Assembly (NCBI GenBank): GCA_900556285.1
Contig: USOF01000033.1
Coordinates: 1-8,757, forward strand
DNA: 8,757 bases
Source: an uncultured Collinsella sp.
GTDB lineage: Bacteria > Actinomycetota > Coriobacteriia > Coriobacteriales > Coriobacteriaceae
Reading direction: 5' to 3'
The notes below the pieces were generated by a model. The model searched no databases, was not told the DNA's origin, and saw nothing but the letters and a program-made list of their open reading frames with translations. Of this stretch, positions 1 to 5,718 are shown in pieces (positions within the stretch are counted from its first letter, which is position 1; every line of letters begins with the position of its first letter). Made by a program: the position numbers and the translations under genes.

Positions 1-308
1 CCGCAAAAAACCGGCAGGCAACCCGAACCAAGGAGACGTTCAACATGCGCGCGAGCGTCAGCCTGATAAAGCGCAGCAGAATATGCCACACCCGGCTCTA
101 CAATGTCGACGAGACGCAGCGGCGCCGTGCACTCATCGGGCGCCATCTTTGCGGTACCGATGTCCATGCCGCGATAGATTTGCATCGCATCGCACGACAG
201 CACTTCGGACGAAAGACGAGCTGCCAAACGGTCGGCAACATCACTCTTACCAACCGCCGTCGGACCGACGATCGCAACGGCGGAAAGACCTGCCCCGGAA
301 GAAACCAT
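1..308 (-). CDS. miaA: tRNA dimethylallyltransferase MiaA (5' part, runs off the window)
   Basis: Transfers a dimethylallyl group from DMAPP to N6 of A37 in tRNAs that read UNN codons, giving i6A37, the substrate of MiaB. Only the first 102 codons are in the window; the 3' end lies beyond base 1. The translation shows the P-loop GPTAVGKS at residues 15-22, then the family signature DAMQIYRGMDIGTAK at 40-54, and LVDIVEP followed by a Y-S-A-A-x-Y-Q-x-D-A stretch at about 67-84. These match MiaA closely. The start ATG (308-306) shares one base with the miaB TAA stop (TAATG), so translation is probably coupled to miaB. No strong Shine-Dalgarno sequence is seen. Gene order is MiaB first and MiaA second, opposite to the order of the reactions. 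Identification is firm; length and C-terminus cannot be judged. Confidence 0.95.
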   Translation of the reverse strand, partial: MVSSGAGLSAVAIVGPTAVGKSDVADRLAARLSSEVLSCDAMQIYRGMDIGTAKMAPDECTAPLRLVDIVEPGVAYSAALYQADARAHVERLLGSGCLPVFC

Positions 309-1678
309 TAGCGCGGCTCGCCCACAACGGAACCGGATAAATACCAGGTCTTGGCAACGTCAACGTCAACATCAACAATCTTGCCAACAAGCTGATCGAT
401 GCTGTAACCCTCGGGGATAGGCGCATGCACGGTCTGATTCTTGGGACTCTTGCCCAGCATGACCGCATCGTTCTTCTTGCTCGTGCCCTCAATGAGCGCC
501 GGCACCACAGTATGAAGCTCACCCTGGTTATACTCATGTGCCGTGGTCTCGATAACCTTAACCAGGCGGTTGAAACGCTCGAGAATAACCTCATGCGGCG
601 TAGGATCGTCAATCTCGGCGGCCGGGGTACCGGCGCGCTTGGAATAGATGAAGGTATAGGCCTGAGCATAGCGGACCATCTCGGCAAGTGAGAGCGTCTG
701 CTCAAAGTCTTCTTCAGTCTCGCCCGGAAAGCCAACGATAATGTCAGTCGAGAGCGCGATATCGGGCATGCGATTGCGGATGCGATCGACCAGGCCCAGA
801 TAGTCCTCGCGTGTATAACGGCGATTCATCTCTTTGAGAATCCGCGTCGAACCTGACTGGACGGCCAAGTGCAGCTGCGGCATAACGGCAGGCGTTTCGG
901 CCATGGCGTCGATGGTCTCGGGCAGCAGGTCCTTGGGATGCGAAGACGTAAAGAAGATGCGCTCCACACCCGTATCGCCCACGGCACGCAGCAGATCGGC
1001 AAAACGCGGCTTGCCAAACAGATCGCGACCATATGAGTTAACGTTTTGGCCCAGCAGCGTAATCTCGCGCACGCCCTGGCGCACCAAACCGGCCACCTCG
1101 TCGACAATCTCCTCGAAGGGGCGGCTCTTTTCGCGACCGCGCACGTACGGCACGATGCAATAGGTGCAGAAATTATTGCAGCCCGTCATGATGGGCACCC
1201 AGGCGTGATACTGGGTCTCGCGATGCCACGGCATGCTCATGGCATCCGTATCCTCATGCTCATTGGTGCGGATATGACGCTTGCCGTCAAGGAACGCCTC
1301 GGCAATGAGCTCGGCCACATGTGCGATAGAATGCGTGCCAAAGATGACATTGACGTTATCGACGTTGGTGAGCAGGCCCTCGCCATCACGCTGCGCAATG
1401 CAGCCGCCCACGGCAACCACACGCTTGCCCGAAGGCGAAGGCGGCAGGCTTTTGCAGGAATTGCACTGACCGTACAGGCGAGTATCGGCGGCCTCACGCA
1501 CACAGCATGTCATGAAGACAACGATATCGGCATGCTCGGGATCGAGCGCCATGAGGCAACCATACGAATCGAGCAGACCGCTCACGCGCTCGGAATCGTG
1601 CTGATTCATCTGGCAGCCAAAGGTGCGGATAAAGTAGGTTTTACCGGCAAGAATATCGCGTACGGAACGCTGGTCCAT
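308..1678 (-). CDS. miaB: tRNA-2-methylthio-N6-dimethylallyladenosine synthase MiaB
   Basis: Radical-SAM methylthiotransferase that converts i6A37 to ms2i6A37 in tRNA, using two 4Fe-4S clusters. About 456 aa, normal for the family. The N-terminal domain carries the three ligands of the auxiliary cluster: C22 in FGCQMN, C58 in TCCVRE and C93 in GGCIAQ. The radical-SAM CxxxCxxC is C167/C171/C174 in GCNNFCTYCIVPYVRGRE, and a C-terminal TRAM-like segment ends the protein. The frame is open further upstream, but the start at 1678 (MDQRSV) is preferred because AGGA lies 9 nt before it; an ATG two codons earlier at 1684 is only 3 nt from that AGGA. Overlaps miaA by one base and follows the spoVS-like gene by 49 nt. 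An unusual extra CNSC pair at 72-75 lies in the N-terminal domain. MiaB rather than RimO or MtaB is favoured by the TCxVRE and GRE motifs and by the adjacent miaA. Confidence 0.95.
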   Translation of the reverse strand: MDQRSVRDILAGKTYFIRTFGCQMNQHDSERVSGLLDSYGCLMALDPEHADIVVFMTCCVREAADTRLYGQCNSCKSLPPSPSGKRVVAVGGCIAQRDGEGLLTNVDNVNVIFGTHSIAHVAELIAEAFLDGKRHIRTNEHEDTDAMSMPWHRETQYHAWVPIMTGCNNFCTYCIVPYVRGREKSRPFEEIVDEVAGLVRQGVREITLLGQNVNSYGRDLFGKPRFADLLRAVGDTGVERIFFTSSHPKDLLPETIDAMAETPAVMPQLHLAVQSGSTRILKEMNRRYTREDYLGLVDRIRNRMPDIALSTDIIVGFPGETEEDFEQTLSLAEMVRYAQAYTFIYSKRAGTPAAEIDDPTPHEVILERFNRLVKVIETTAHEYNQGELHTVVPALIEGTSKKNDAVMLGKSPKNQTVHAPIPEGYSIDQLVGKIVDVDVDVAKTWYLSGSVVGEPR

Positions 1679-1727
1679 GTGCATAAGTCCTAACGATGGA
1701 AGGGAGGCGAATCGAGAAAAGCAGAAG

Positions 1728-2045
1728 CTATGCCACAGGCTTAACATCATCCATGACGACGTTATCCATAGCAGCTCGATTGATCTGGTGAACGTAGATA
1801 GAAAGGCGGATGGCCGTGCGCGACTCCCCGTTAATGAGGATGTCGGAGAACACGGGCGCGCAGGAAATATCAAAACCGGTTGGAATCAAAAAACCGCGCG
1901 CGATAGCCACGGCCTTAATAGCCTGGTTGACCGCACCGGCGCCGACACACTGGATGTTGACGGGTACACCATCCTTGACCATGCCGGCGATGGCGCCGGC
2001 AACGGACGCGGGCGATGATTTGCTTGATACCTTCAGGCAATCCAT
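1728..2045 (-). CDS. spoVS: Stage V sporulation protein S-like (SpoVS/Alba-fold) protein
   Basis: Small protein of 105 aa very like Bacillus SpoVS: it opens MDCLKVSSKSSPASVAGAIA, then has GAGAVNQAIKAVAIARGF and a SDILINGESRTAIRL segment, all family hallmarks. SpoVS has an Alba-like fold, and a nucleic-acid-binding role has been proposed for the family; in Bacillus it affects septation and spore coat or core development. Here it extends about 20 residues past the usual end of roughly 86 aa (YVHQINRAAMDNVVMDD...). The start at 2045 is set by an AGGAG 8 nt upstream; the frame is open for 25 more codons, but these have no family similarity and would overlap the preceding gene's stop. It lies 74 nt after the ATPase gene and 49 nt before miaB. 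If the host is a non-sporulating actinomycete, as I infer, the role must be other than sporulation. Family call is firm, function unknown. Confidence 0.93.
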   Translation of the reverse strand: MDCLKVSSKSSPASVAGAIAGMVKDGVPVNIQCVGAGAVNQAIKAVAIARGFLIPTGFDISCAPVFSDILINGESRTAIRLSIYVHQINRAAMDNVVMDDVKPVA

Positions 2046-2086
2046 GAAGAAACTCCTGCGTTTAAAAGTACGTTTTAACTGCAATA

Positions 2087-2115
2087 ACTTTATCGTACCG
2101 AGTGGACTCGGTAAA
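2087..2115 (-). promoter_or_regulatory. Possible internal promoter for spoVS-miaB-miaA with embedded palindrome
   Basis: Minus-strand TTTACC (2115-2110), 17-bp spacer, TAAAGT (2092-2087), each hexamer 4 of 6 consensus. Predicted start near 2080, 35 nt before the spoVS ATG. Weak on its own, but the 74-nt gap and good ribosome site make a separate start for spoVS plausible. A palindrome occupies most of the spacer. Confidence 0.3.
2096..2113. repeat. Perfect-arm palindrome TACCGAGT-GG-ACTCGGTA before spoVS
   Basis: Eight-base arms with a 2-base centre, starting about 6 nt after the ATPase stop codon. As RNA it can form a 7-bp stem with a 4-nt loop but no U-tract follows, so it is not a normal terminator. 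As DNA it is shaped like an operator lying over the possible spoVS promoter. Confidence 0.55.
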
Positions 2116-2119
2116 GGCA

Positions 2120-3205
2120 CTATTCCTCTTTGGCAAGATCGAAGGTCACGGTGATTCGATCACGCGAAACACGAATCTTTGGGTCGCCGCAAAGGTTGAG
2201 ATAGTACCGAGCGGCAAGGTCATTAAAGTCGCGCTCCACAGCACGCGAAAACTGTGCTATGTCATCCTTGGCAATACGTAGCCCGCGACGATCCTTCGCG
2301 AGATCGACAGGAGCCGGCGCATGCGAGGACGAATCACGCTCGCGCAGCAGACGCGCAGTCACACCGCGAACGGGCTTAATCTGCCCTGCCAAAATGCGAT
2401 GGGCCGTGCGCTCAGACATCTCAAGACCCAAACCCGAACAGATACGGATAAAGTCCTCGGCATCAGAGGCAAGGCCTAAACGATCGACAACTGGAAGCTC
2501 GCTCTCGTCATCAATGAACAGGAGACGCGACGTATCGAGCCGACTTGACGCCTGAGCATAAAGGGTCGCGGCAATCTCAGACGGAGAACCAAGATAGACA
2601 TCGCAACCACGCAACTCCTCGAGCGCAAACTCACAAGCAGCGCGAATAATATTATGCGGACCGCGAGCACAGACATAACGTCCGTCCTCATCCTTGACAG
2701 CCTGGGGCCAGCTGGACTGATCGGCACGCTCACTGAGGCGGTCGGCCGCAACGCTCACCTTAAAGGCCGAGCCAAGATCGACACCTGACGTGACCACACG
2801 GGCCTCATCGGTGTTCTGCTTGATCGAAAACAATGCCATGCCACGACCGTGAACGCCCCAACGGTCCATCTTCATACTCTCGAGCTTGGAGGTGACGCGG
2901 GCATCGAAGATTCGCTCTTGCATATCCTGTGGAACGCCCGAACCGTTATCCAGAAAGACAAGCGTGCGGACGCCATCTTCCTTGGTCGTGGCGAGATAGA
3001 CCTTGTCGGCGCCAGCATCGCGAGCATTACGGAGCATTTCGATGACGATATCCTCGACATGCTGAATGTCGTGCTTTGCCTGGCGCCGCTCGGCCTCCGA
3101 AACGCGGAGGCGGACATACCCCTCGCCAAGGTTCTCCTCGACGCGAAGGTTGCCCTCCCCCGACATCGACGCGATAAATGAGATGAGCTCGTTCGCGTCG
3201 CTCAT
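2120..3205 (-). CDS. GHKL (MutL/Hsp90/histidine kinase)-type ATPase, function unknown
   Basis: 361-aa soluble protein with the Bergerat ATP-binding fold. N-box: E56-x3-N60-A61-R-D-A64 inside EMLRNARDAGADKV. G1 box: DNGSG at 86-90. Then a TSKLES segment (105-110) and a glycine-rich lid GVHGRGMALFSI at 117-128; a GSAF at about 145-148 recalls the last G-box of kinases. The order NARDAGA - DNGSGV - TSK - GxxGRGxAxxSI resembles MutL (ENSLDAGA - DNGxGI - TSK - GFRGEALxSI) more than histidine kinases. No phosphoacceptor H-box, no membrane segment and no MutL C-terminal endonuclease motif are visible. The C-terminal half (roughly 190-361) contains helical and basic stretches that I do not recognise. 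The ATG is 1 nt after the rny TAA with no clear Shine-Dalgarno, so translation is probably coupled to RNase Y. ATP binding is well supported; the biological role is not known to me. Confidence 0.88.
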   Translation of the reverse strand: MSDANELISFIASMSGEGNLRVEENLGEGYVRLRVSEAERRQAKHDIQHVEDIVIEMLRNARDAGADKVYLATTKEDGVRTLVFLDNGSGVPQDMQERIFDARVTSKLESMKMDRWGVHGRGMALFSIKQNTDEARVVTSGVDLGSAFKVSVAADRLSERADQSSWPQAVKDEDGRYVCARGPHNIIRAACEFALEELRGCDVYLGSPSEIAATLYAQASSRLDTSRLLFIDDESELPVVDRLGLASDAEDFIRICSGLGLEMSERTAHRILAGQIKPVRGVTARLLRERDSSSHAPAPVDLAKDRRGLRIAKDDIAQFSRAVERDFNDLAARYYLNLCGDPKIRVSRDRITVTFDLAKEE

Positions 3206-3206
3206 G

Positions 3207-4757
3207 TTATTTAGCGATATCGACAGCGCGGCTCTCGCGAATCACGACGACGCGCACCTGACCGGGATACTCCATCTCTTCCTCGATCTGATGGGCGATA
3301 TCGTGAGCCAGGACCGTGGACTGGGCATCGGAGATCTTGTCCGGCTGAACCATGACGTGGACCTCGCGACCAGCCTGCATGGCATAGGTACGCTCGACGC
3401 CTTCATGGGAGTTGGCGATCTCCTCGAGCTTCTCGAGACGCTTGATGTAGTTCTCGGCAGACTCGCGACGGGCACCGGGGCGAGAAGCAGAGACAGCATC
3501 AGCGGCCTGTACCAGGACATCGAGCACCGTGTTAGGGTCGACGTCGGCATGGTGAGCCTCGATAGCGTGGACGATAACGGGCTTCTCGCCATAACGGCGG
3601 GCAAGCTCGGCGCCGATGACGGCATGCGGGCCCTCGACGTCATGGTCGATTGCCTTGCCCAGGTCGTGCAGCAGGCCGGCGCGCTTGGCGGTAACAACGT
3701 CCAGGCCAAGCTCGGAAGCCATTACGCCGCACAGGTCAGAGACCTCGAGGGAGTGCTGAAGCACGTTCTGACCAAACGAGGTACGGTAGCGCAGGGCACC
3801 AAGGGTCTTGACGATCTCGGGGTGCAGGTCGTGAATGCCGGTATCGAATGCAGCTTGCTCGCCAGCCTCGCGCACGCGCTGCTGAACCAGGTCGGCAGCC
3901 TTGTGGTACATCTCCTCGATGCGGGCGGGGTGAATGCGGCCGTCGGCAATGAGGTTCTCGAGGGCAACGCGGGCAGTCTCGCGACGGACCGGGTCGAAGC
4001 TCGAAAGAACGACAGTCTCAGGCGTGTCGTCGATCACGAGGTTGACGCCGGAAACCTGCTCAAAGGTGCGGATGTTACGACCCTCACGACCAATGATGCG
4101 GCCCTTGAGGTCATCAGAGGGAATGTGCACAGAGGTAACGGTGACCTCGGCGGTATGGTCGGCGGCGCAGCGCTGAATCGCCAGAGAGAGAATCTCCTGG
4201 GCGGTCTTGTGGCACTCAGCGCGGACCTGCTGCTCGGACTCGCGAATAATCGTGGCAGCCTCGTGGGTAACCTCGCCACGGACCTTATCGAGCAGTTCCT
4301 TGTGGGCATCCTCGCGGGTCAGATCAGCGATGCGCTCGAGCTCGGAGGTCTGCTTTGCGCAGAGCTCCTCGAGCTCACGGGAGCGCTTCTCGACCTGACC
4401 GGCCTGGCTGGACAGCTGATGCTCGCGCTTGTCGAGAGCGTCGTTGCGGCGATCGAGGGATTCCTCGCGCTGCATCACGCGGTTCTCGAGCGTACGAATC
4501 TCGTTCTTACGCTGCTTGTCCTCGGCCTCAGCGGCCTGCTTGTTCTTGATGATCTCCTCTTTAGCCTCGAGCAGAGCCTCTTTTTTGAGGGTCTCGGCCT
4601 GACGCTTAGCATCACCGATCAGGGACTCAGCCTGTGCGTGTGCCGACTGGATTTTTTCGTCGGCCTCGTGAAGACTACCCTGCTTGGCGGTGCGCATGTA
4701 GGCAATGGCGGCGATGGCACCCAAAATGATGCCAACGAGCGCTGCGATGATAGGCAT
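3207..4757 (-). CDS. rny: Ribonuclease Y (RNase Y)
   Basis: Membrane-anchored endoribonuclease that initiates bulk mRNA decay and processing in many Gram-positive bacteria. 516 aa, close to the usual 510-520. Residues 1-20 are a hydrophobic single-pass anchor ([19 protein letters not shown]). Residues 30-195 are charged heptad-rich coiled coil. A KH RNA-binding domain has [12 protein letters not shown] at 219-230, and the metal-dependent HD domain has H335, H364-D365 ([12 protein letters not shown]), H397 and D420. The start at 4757 is chosen because AAGGAG sits 5 nt upstream; the in-frame GTG at 4763 overlaps that ribosome site, so it is unlikely. The gene has its own promoter with a roughly 160-nt leader containing hairpins, and is followed 1 nt later by the GHKL ATPase gene. 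The recA-recX-rny-spoVS-miaB neighbourhood resembles that of several Gram-positive lineages (from general knowledge). Confidence 0.96.
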   Translation of the reverse strand: MPIIAALVGIILGAIAAIAYMRTAKQGSLHEADEKIQSAHAQAESLIGDAKRQAETLKKEALLEAKEEIIKNKQAAEAEDKQRKNEIRTLENRVMQREESLDRRNDALDKREHQLSSQAGQVEKRSRELEELCAKQTSELERIADLTREDAHKELLDKVRGEVTHEAATIIRESEQQVRAECHKTAQEILSLAIQRCAADHTAEVTVTSVHIPSDDLKGRIIGREGRNIRTFEQVSGVNLVIDDTPETVVLSSFDPVRRETARVALENLIADGRIHPARIEEMYHKAADLVQQRVREAGEQAAFDTGIHDLHPEIVKTLGALRYRTSFGQNVLQHSLEVSDLCGVMASELGLDVVTAKRAGLLHDLGKAIDHDVEGPHAVIGAELARRYGEKPVIVHAIEAHHADVDPNTVLDVLVQAADAVSASRPGARRESAENYIKRLEKLEEIANSHEGVERTYAMQAGREVHVMVQPDKISDAQSTVLAHDIAHQIEEEMEYPGQVRVVVIRESRAVDIAK

Positions 4758-4792
4758 GCTCACTCCTTTTTATGGATTCGTTACACAACAAA

Positions 4793-4818
4793 GCGAACCG
4801 TCCTTACGAACGGCTCGC
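4793..4818 (-). promoter_or_regulatory. Strong hairpin with GUAA tetraloop in the rny leader
   Basis: On the transcribed strand, arms GCGAGCCGTTC and GGACGGTTCGC pair over 11 bp (two G-U wobbles) around a GTAA loop, a GNRA-type tetraloop. The 3' arm is followed by TTTGTTGTGT, a broken U-tract, and then by the rny Shine-Dalgarno about 25 nt on. It could be an attenuator, an RNA-stabilising structure or a site for RNase Y feedback. The fold is direct from sequence; its role is inference. Confidence 0.65.
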
Positions 4819-4879
4819 GACATTTGAGTAATATGGGCGCAGCTTATGCGGGTCGGATACAGATAAACATATAAACAAA

Positions 4880-4894
4880 CTCATCACAGATGAG
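4880..4894 (-). promoter_or_regulatory. Small hairpin early in the rny leader
   Basis: Perfect 6-bp inverted repeat CTCATC / GATGAG with a 3-nt loop about 25-35 nt after the predicted transcription start of rny. It is followed by the U-rich run TTTGTTTATATGTTT, so it could act as a weak early terminator or a 5' stabilising stem. The stem is only half GC, which makes strong termination unlikely. Confidence 0.4.
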
Positions 4895-4912
4895 CACATA
4901 TCACAAAGCAAA

Positions 4913-4951
4913 TGACAGTGTTTATCGTACGTTGAACCACAACAACTGTCA
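4913..4951. repeat. TGACAGT ... ACTGTCA inverted repeat bracketing the rny promoter
   Basis: On the plus strand, TGACAGT at 4913-4919 and its exact reverse complement ACTGTCA at 4945-4951. One arm lies on the predicted transcription start, the other overlaps the -35 hexamer. Half-sites are 32 bp apart, about three helical turns, so they would face the same side of DNA. It may be an operator pair, or chance around a consensus -35. Confidence 0.4.
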
Positions 4952-4952
4952 A
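4924..4952 (-). promoter_or_regulatory. Predicted housekeeping (sigma-70/SigA type) promoter of rny
   Basis: Minus-strand -35 TTGACA (4952-4947, perfect consensus), 17-bp spacer, -10 TACGAT (4929-4924, 4 of 6). Predicted transcription start near 4917, giving a leader of about 160 nt before the rny ATG. It begins immediately after the terminator-like structure downstream of recX, which fits rny being expressed independently of the SOS unit. A TGACAGT inverted repeat brackets it. Confidence 0.75.
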
Positions 4953-5000
4953 ATAAATGGCCCCAGCACGGCGGCTAAAACGCGGTGAACGGCAGGGCCA
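4951..5000 (-). terminator. Probable intrinsic terminator after recX
   Basis: Fifteen nt after the recX stop the transcript can fold with outer arms TGGCCCTG (5000-4993) and TGGGGCCA (4965-4958). An inner stem, CACCGCG with CGCCGTG, has one C-C mismatch. The structure is followed by TTTATTT (4957-4951). The loop is large and pairing imperfect, so strength is uncertain. Its U-run touches the -35 box of the rny promoter. Confidence 0.5.
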
Positions 5001-5014
5001 CAAAACGCATACGC

Positions 5015-5707
5015 CTAAACCGCACATTCCTCACGTTCGGCATTAAGACGTGCCTTAACGGCATCGGCGGCGATGTGATACGAGAAGCCCTTGCCCATCA
5101 AAAACCGAACCAGTTTTTCGAATCCGCGCGTCTCTGGAACACGCCGCTTGGCGAGCAGGGCTGACGCACGCGCCAAATCGTCTTCGACGGCAAAATAATC
5201 CTCGGGATAACCGGGAATGTCATCGAGCACGACATAACGGCGCTTGAGCTCGGTCTCGATTTTACGCTGTCCCCAACCGCGCCGCTTGCGTTCCTCGATA
5301 AAGTGCGAGCAAAAACGGTTCTCGTCTAAAAAGCGATACTCGGTGGCGCGCTCGACGGCGAAATCGATCGCGGGCTGGCGAAAGCCGTAGCGTGCCAACT
5401 TGTCACGGACCTCACCCGTCGCATGGTCGCGTCGCGATAGCATCTCGGTCACCATGGTAAGTGCACATTTACGCTCGATGAGCTGCACCGCTTCACGAAA
5501 GTTATCCCAATCACAGGGAAGATCGGGGCGATTTTTGACATACAGGCGCGCGACCCGCACGGGAATCCAAATGGACCGCTCAAAACCGCCCTCAAGCTCA
5601 CAATCGATATGTGCGCAAGGCTTTTTGGACGCATACCCGCTCGAGAACGAGGAGGCCGCCTTCTTATCGGGAAAGACGACCGTGGCCTCGGTCACCGTAT
5701 ACGACAT
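5015..5707 (-). CDS. recX: Regulatory protein RecX
   Basis: RecX binds in the groove of the RecA filament and caps or inhibits its growth, limiting recombination and SOS activation. 230 aa. The RecX core has three-helix repeats: about 82-115 (LSRRDHATGEVRDKLARYGF), about 120-160 (FLDENRFCSHFIEER then GWGQRKIETELKRR) and about 178-222 (ARASALLAKRR, LVRFLMGKGFSYHIAADAVK). These alternating R-x-x-S-x-x-E/L helices and the FLDExRF motif are characteristic. The first roughly 80 residues are a divergent N-terminal region rich in beta-forming residues, common in longer Gram-positive RecX proteins. The ATG at 5707 is 11 nt after the recA stop with no good ribosome site, so expression is probably coupled to recA and kept low. 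It should share the SOS control of recA. Confidence 0.92.
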   Translation of the reverse strand: MSYTVTEATVVFPDKKAASSFSSGYASKKPCAHIDCELEGGFERSIWIPVRVARLYVKNRPDLPCDWDNFREAVQLIERKCALTMVTEMLSRRDHATGEVRDKLARYGFRQPAIDFAVERATEYRFLDENRFCSHFIEERKRRGWGQRKIETELKRRYVVLDDIPGYPEDYFAVEDDLARASALLAKRRVPETRGFEKLVRFLMGKGFSYHIAADAVKARLNAEREECAV

Positions 5708-5718
5708 GAGCGTAACCG

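Noticed and set aside
1046..1693. 215-codon open frame on the plus strand opposite miaB
   Set aside because: Overlaps the conserved cysteine-containing part of MiaB. The translation has no family features.
1679..1727. Terminator or promoter between the spoVS-like gene and miaB
   Set aside because: The 49-nt gap contains no inverted repeat or credible -35/-10 pair, so co-transcription is more likely.
2120..3205. Call of the GHKL protein as a histidine kinase
   Set aside because: No H-box phosphoacceptor, no sensor or membrane segment, no response regulator beside it, and the N-box/lid wording fits MutL-type ATPases better.
4355..4549. Short plus-strand frame rich in R, A and S
   Set aside because: Lies inside the coiled-coil region of rny; composition is typical of a wrong-frame reading of repetitive charged codons.
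3066..4874. 602-codon open frame on the plus strand opposite rny
   Set aside because: It mirrors the RNase Y gene, whose protein is unmistakable. Its translation is low-complexity and rich in L, G, V and D with no domain. It runs through the rny promoter leader and the ATPase start, as expected of an antisense shadow caused by codon bias.
4951..5000. tRNA or small structured RNA gene in the recX-rny gap
   Set aside because: The fold is a simple imperfect long hairpin. No tRNA arms, T-loop or anticodon stem could be built.
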